64,000 bases of DNA from Euonymus europaeus (lineage: Eukaryota > Streptophyta > Magnoliopsida > Celastrales > Celastraceae), in the NCBI GenBank assembly GCA_963580455.1, contig OY756972.1:2123001-2187000 (forward strand). Direction: 5' to 3'. Positions 62,665-64,000 of this stretch are shown here, in pieces (the first letter of the stretch is position 1; every line of letters starts with the position of its first letter). A program made the translations under genes and the position numbers. The notes under the pieces are model-generated. The model had not been told where the DNA came from, did no database searches, and saw nothing but the letters and a program-made list of their open reading frames with translations.

Positions 62665-64000
62665 GACTCCGAGTTCTGAATTCGGTGATTTTTAGCTTGA
62701 TTTCACACTACTTTTCGAGCTCTACAATCCTGGCATTTCGGTTTTTGATTTCAGAACTCATGGCTAGTAGGTCTCGTTTCACCTCGTTAATCGAGAAATG
62801 TGGTTTCCTTACGTAAACGGTTTTATGAATATCCGTTGACTCCGAGTTCTGAATTCGGTGATTTTTAGCTTGATTTCACACTACTTTTCGAGCTCTACAA
62901 TCCTGGAATTTCGGTTTTTGATTTCAGAACTCGTGGCTAGTAGGTCTCGTTTCACAACGTTAGCCGAGAAATGTGGTTTCTTTACGTAAACGGTTTTATG
63001 AATATCTGTTGACTCCGAGTTCTGAATTCGGCGATTTTTCGCTTGATTTCACACTACTTTTCGAGCTCTACAATCCTGGCATTTCGGTTTTTGATTTCAG
63101 AACTCGTGGCTAGTCGGTCTCGTTTCACCTCGTTAACCGAGAAATGTGGTTTCTTTACGTAAACGGTTTTATGAATATCCGTTGACTCCGAGTTCTGAAT
63201 TCGGTGATTTTTAGCTTGATTTCACACTACTTTTCGAGCTCTACAATCCTTGCATTTCGGTTTTTGATTTCAGAACTCGTGGCTAGTAGGTCCCGTTTCA
63301 CCTAGTTAGGCGCGAATTGTGGTTTCTTTACGTAAACGGTTTTCTGAATATCCGTTGACTCCGAGTTCTGAATTCGGTGATTTTTCGCTTGATTTCACAC
63401 TACTTTTCGAGCTCTACAATCCTGGAATTTCGGTTTTTGATTTCAGAACTCGTGGCTAGTACGTCTCGTTTCACCTAGTTAGGCCCGAATTGTGGTTTCT
63501 TTACGTAAACGGTTTTATGAATATCCGTTGACTCCGAGTTCTGAATTCGGTGATTTTTCGCTTGATTTCACACTACTTTTCGAGCTCTACAATCCTGACA
63601 TTTCGGTTTTTGATTTCAGAACTCGTGGCTAGTTGGTCTCGTTTCACCTAGTTAGGCGCGAATTGGGGTTTCTTTACGTAAACGGTTTTATGAATATCCG
63701 TTGACTCCGAGTTCTGAATTCGGTGATTTTTAGCTTGCTTTCACACTAATTTTCGAGCTCTACAATCCTGGCATTTTGGTTTTTGATTTAAGAACTCGTG
63801 GCAAGTAGGTCTCGTTTCACCTAGTTAGGCGCGAATTGTGGTTTCTTTACGTAAACGATTTTATGAATATCCGTTGACTCCGAGTTCTGAATTCGGTGAT
63901 TTTTAGCTTGATTTCACACTACTTTTCGAGCTCTACAATCCTGACATTTCGGTTTTTGATTTCAGAACTCGTGGCTAGTTGGTCTCGTTTCTTGATTTCA
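62665..64000 (+). repeat. Right-edge mosaic of two earlier block D runs
   Basis: Units 62,665, 62,838, 63,011 and 63,184 match 59,729-60,420 (offset 2,936), including CACAACGTTAGCCGAG, ATCTGTTGACTCC and CAATCCTTGC with TAGGTCCCG. From 63,357 the units match 61,805-62,448 (offset 1,552), including GTACGTCTCG with AGGCCCG and GCTTGCTTTCAC. The last unit starts at 63,876. At 63,992 the sequence enters the 84-bp duplication join again, so a further sub-monomer copy is expected beyond the edge. Confidence 0.88.

Larger units (their letters stand above)
1..64000 (+). repeat. Satellite array, 173-bp monomer, head-to-tail
   Basis: A monomer of 173 bp repeats across the entire window. Starts of the GACTCCGAG motif fall at 96, 269, 442, 615, 788 and so on, and stay in register to 63,876. 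This gives 368 units once about 30 small length changes are allowed for. Each monomer usually has three short palindromes: GAATTC at positions 14-19, GAGCTC at 53-58 and TTTACGTAAA at 144-153. The most variable site is positions 69-72, just before TTCGG. All units have the same orientation and I saw no inversion or foreign insertion. The monomer size is typical of plant and animal centromeric satellites. Centromeric or pericentromeric location is inferred; a subtelomeric or interstitial heterochromatic block remains possible. The family was not recognised. Confidence 0.97.
52690..64000 (+). repeat. Block D: AGGCGCG-type monomers
   Basis: Diagnostic differences from block C are T at position 78 (CGGTTTTTG), G at 127 (AGGCGCG) and T at 134 (GAATTGTGG). 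A second class has CTCGTTAACCGAG or CTCGTTAGCCGAG with AAATGTGG. Position 30 is A or C (TTTTTCGC). GTCGAC is absent except in the inserted patch. Eight units are 175 bp. The block contains a 13-mer HOR and mosaic derivatives, and it continues past the right edge. Confidence 0.88.

Noticed and set aside
1..64000. CRISPR-like array
   Set aside because: The regular spacing is that of 173-bp monomers that are similar over their full length. There are no short repeats separated by unique spacers, and no cas-like genes.
1..64000. CENP-B box
   Set aside because: I looked for TTCG followed at the right spacing by CGGG on both strands. A few monomers contain GCCGGGAAAT (for example near 15,746 and 16,790), but the paired TTCG half was not at the required distance.
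1..64000. Known viral or organellar origin
   Set aside because: No gene-like content, tRNA, rRNA or terminal structure is present, and the pattern is fully explained by tandem amplification of one monomer.

Overview
The whole 64 kb window is one uninterrupted tandem satellite array in a single head-to-tail orientation. The basic monomer is 173 bp (about 41% G+C in a hand-built consensus). Taking base 1 as the G of the GACTCCGAG motif, I followed the register from position 96 to 63,876. It holds for 368 monomer units, plus a partial unit at each end of the window. No transposon, rRNA, tRNA, convincing protein gene or unrelated unique DNA interrupts it. The few long open frames are by-products of the repeat. 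A nucleosome-sized monomer in multi-layered higher-order repeats (HORs) suggests a eukaryotic, most likely plant, centromeric or pericentromeric satellite. I do not recognise the family and the species cannot be named from this sequence.

Four blocks are distinguished by diagnostic positions. Block A (1 to about 11,660) has TGT at monomer positions 135-137, and only here is there a 12-bp-deleted 161-bp monomer lineage. Block B (about 11,660-14,927) mixes two kinds of monomer and ends at a monomer missing 68 bp. Block C (about 14,928-52,690) has TCT at 135-137 and many GTCGAC junctions. It carries the strongest HORs: a 5/6-mer, a 12-mer (2,075 bp), a 24-mer (4,151 bp) in about three copies with an older diverged version upstream, and an 8/9-mer. 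Block D (about 52,690-64,000) has AGGCGCGAATTG in place of AGCCGCGAAATC, a T at position 78, a 13-mer HOR (2,255 bp) and 175-bp monomers.

The history visible in the sequence is repeated amplification on several scales: single monomers (three apparently identical copies at 43,799-44,317), short multimers, and HORs built from older HOR segments. Splices join different HOR units, and one patch of block-C-type DNA lies inside block D (about 53,829-54,265). An 84-bp sub-monomer duplication with the same breakpoints occurs in both outer blocks, about 58 kb apart. This suggests that A and D keep related older sequence and that C expanded between them. Functions such as binding centromeric histone are inferences and are not shown by the sequence.
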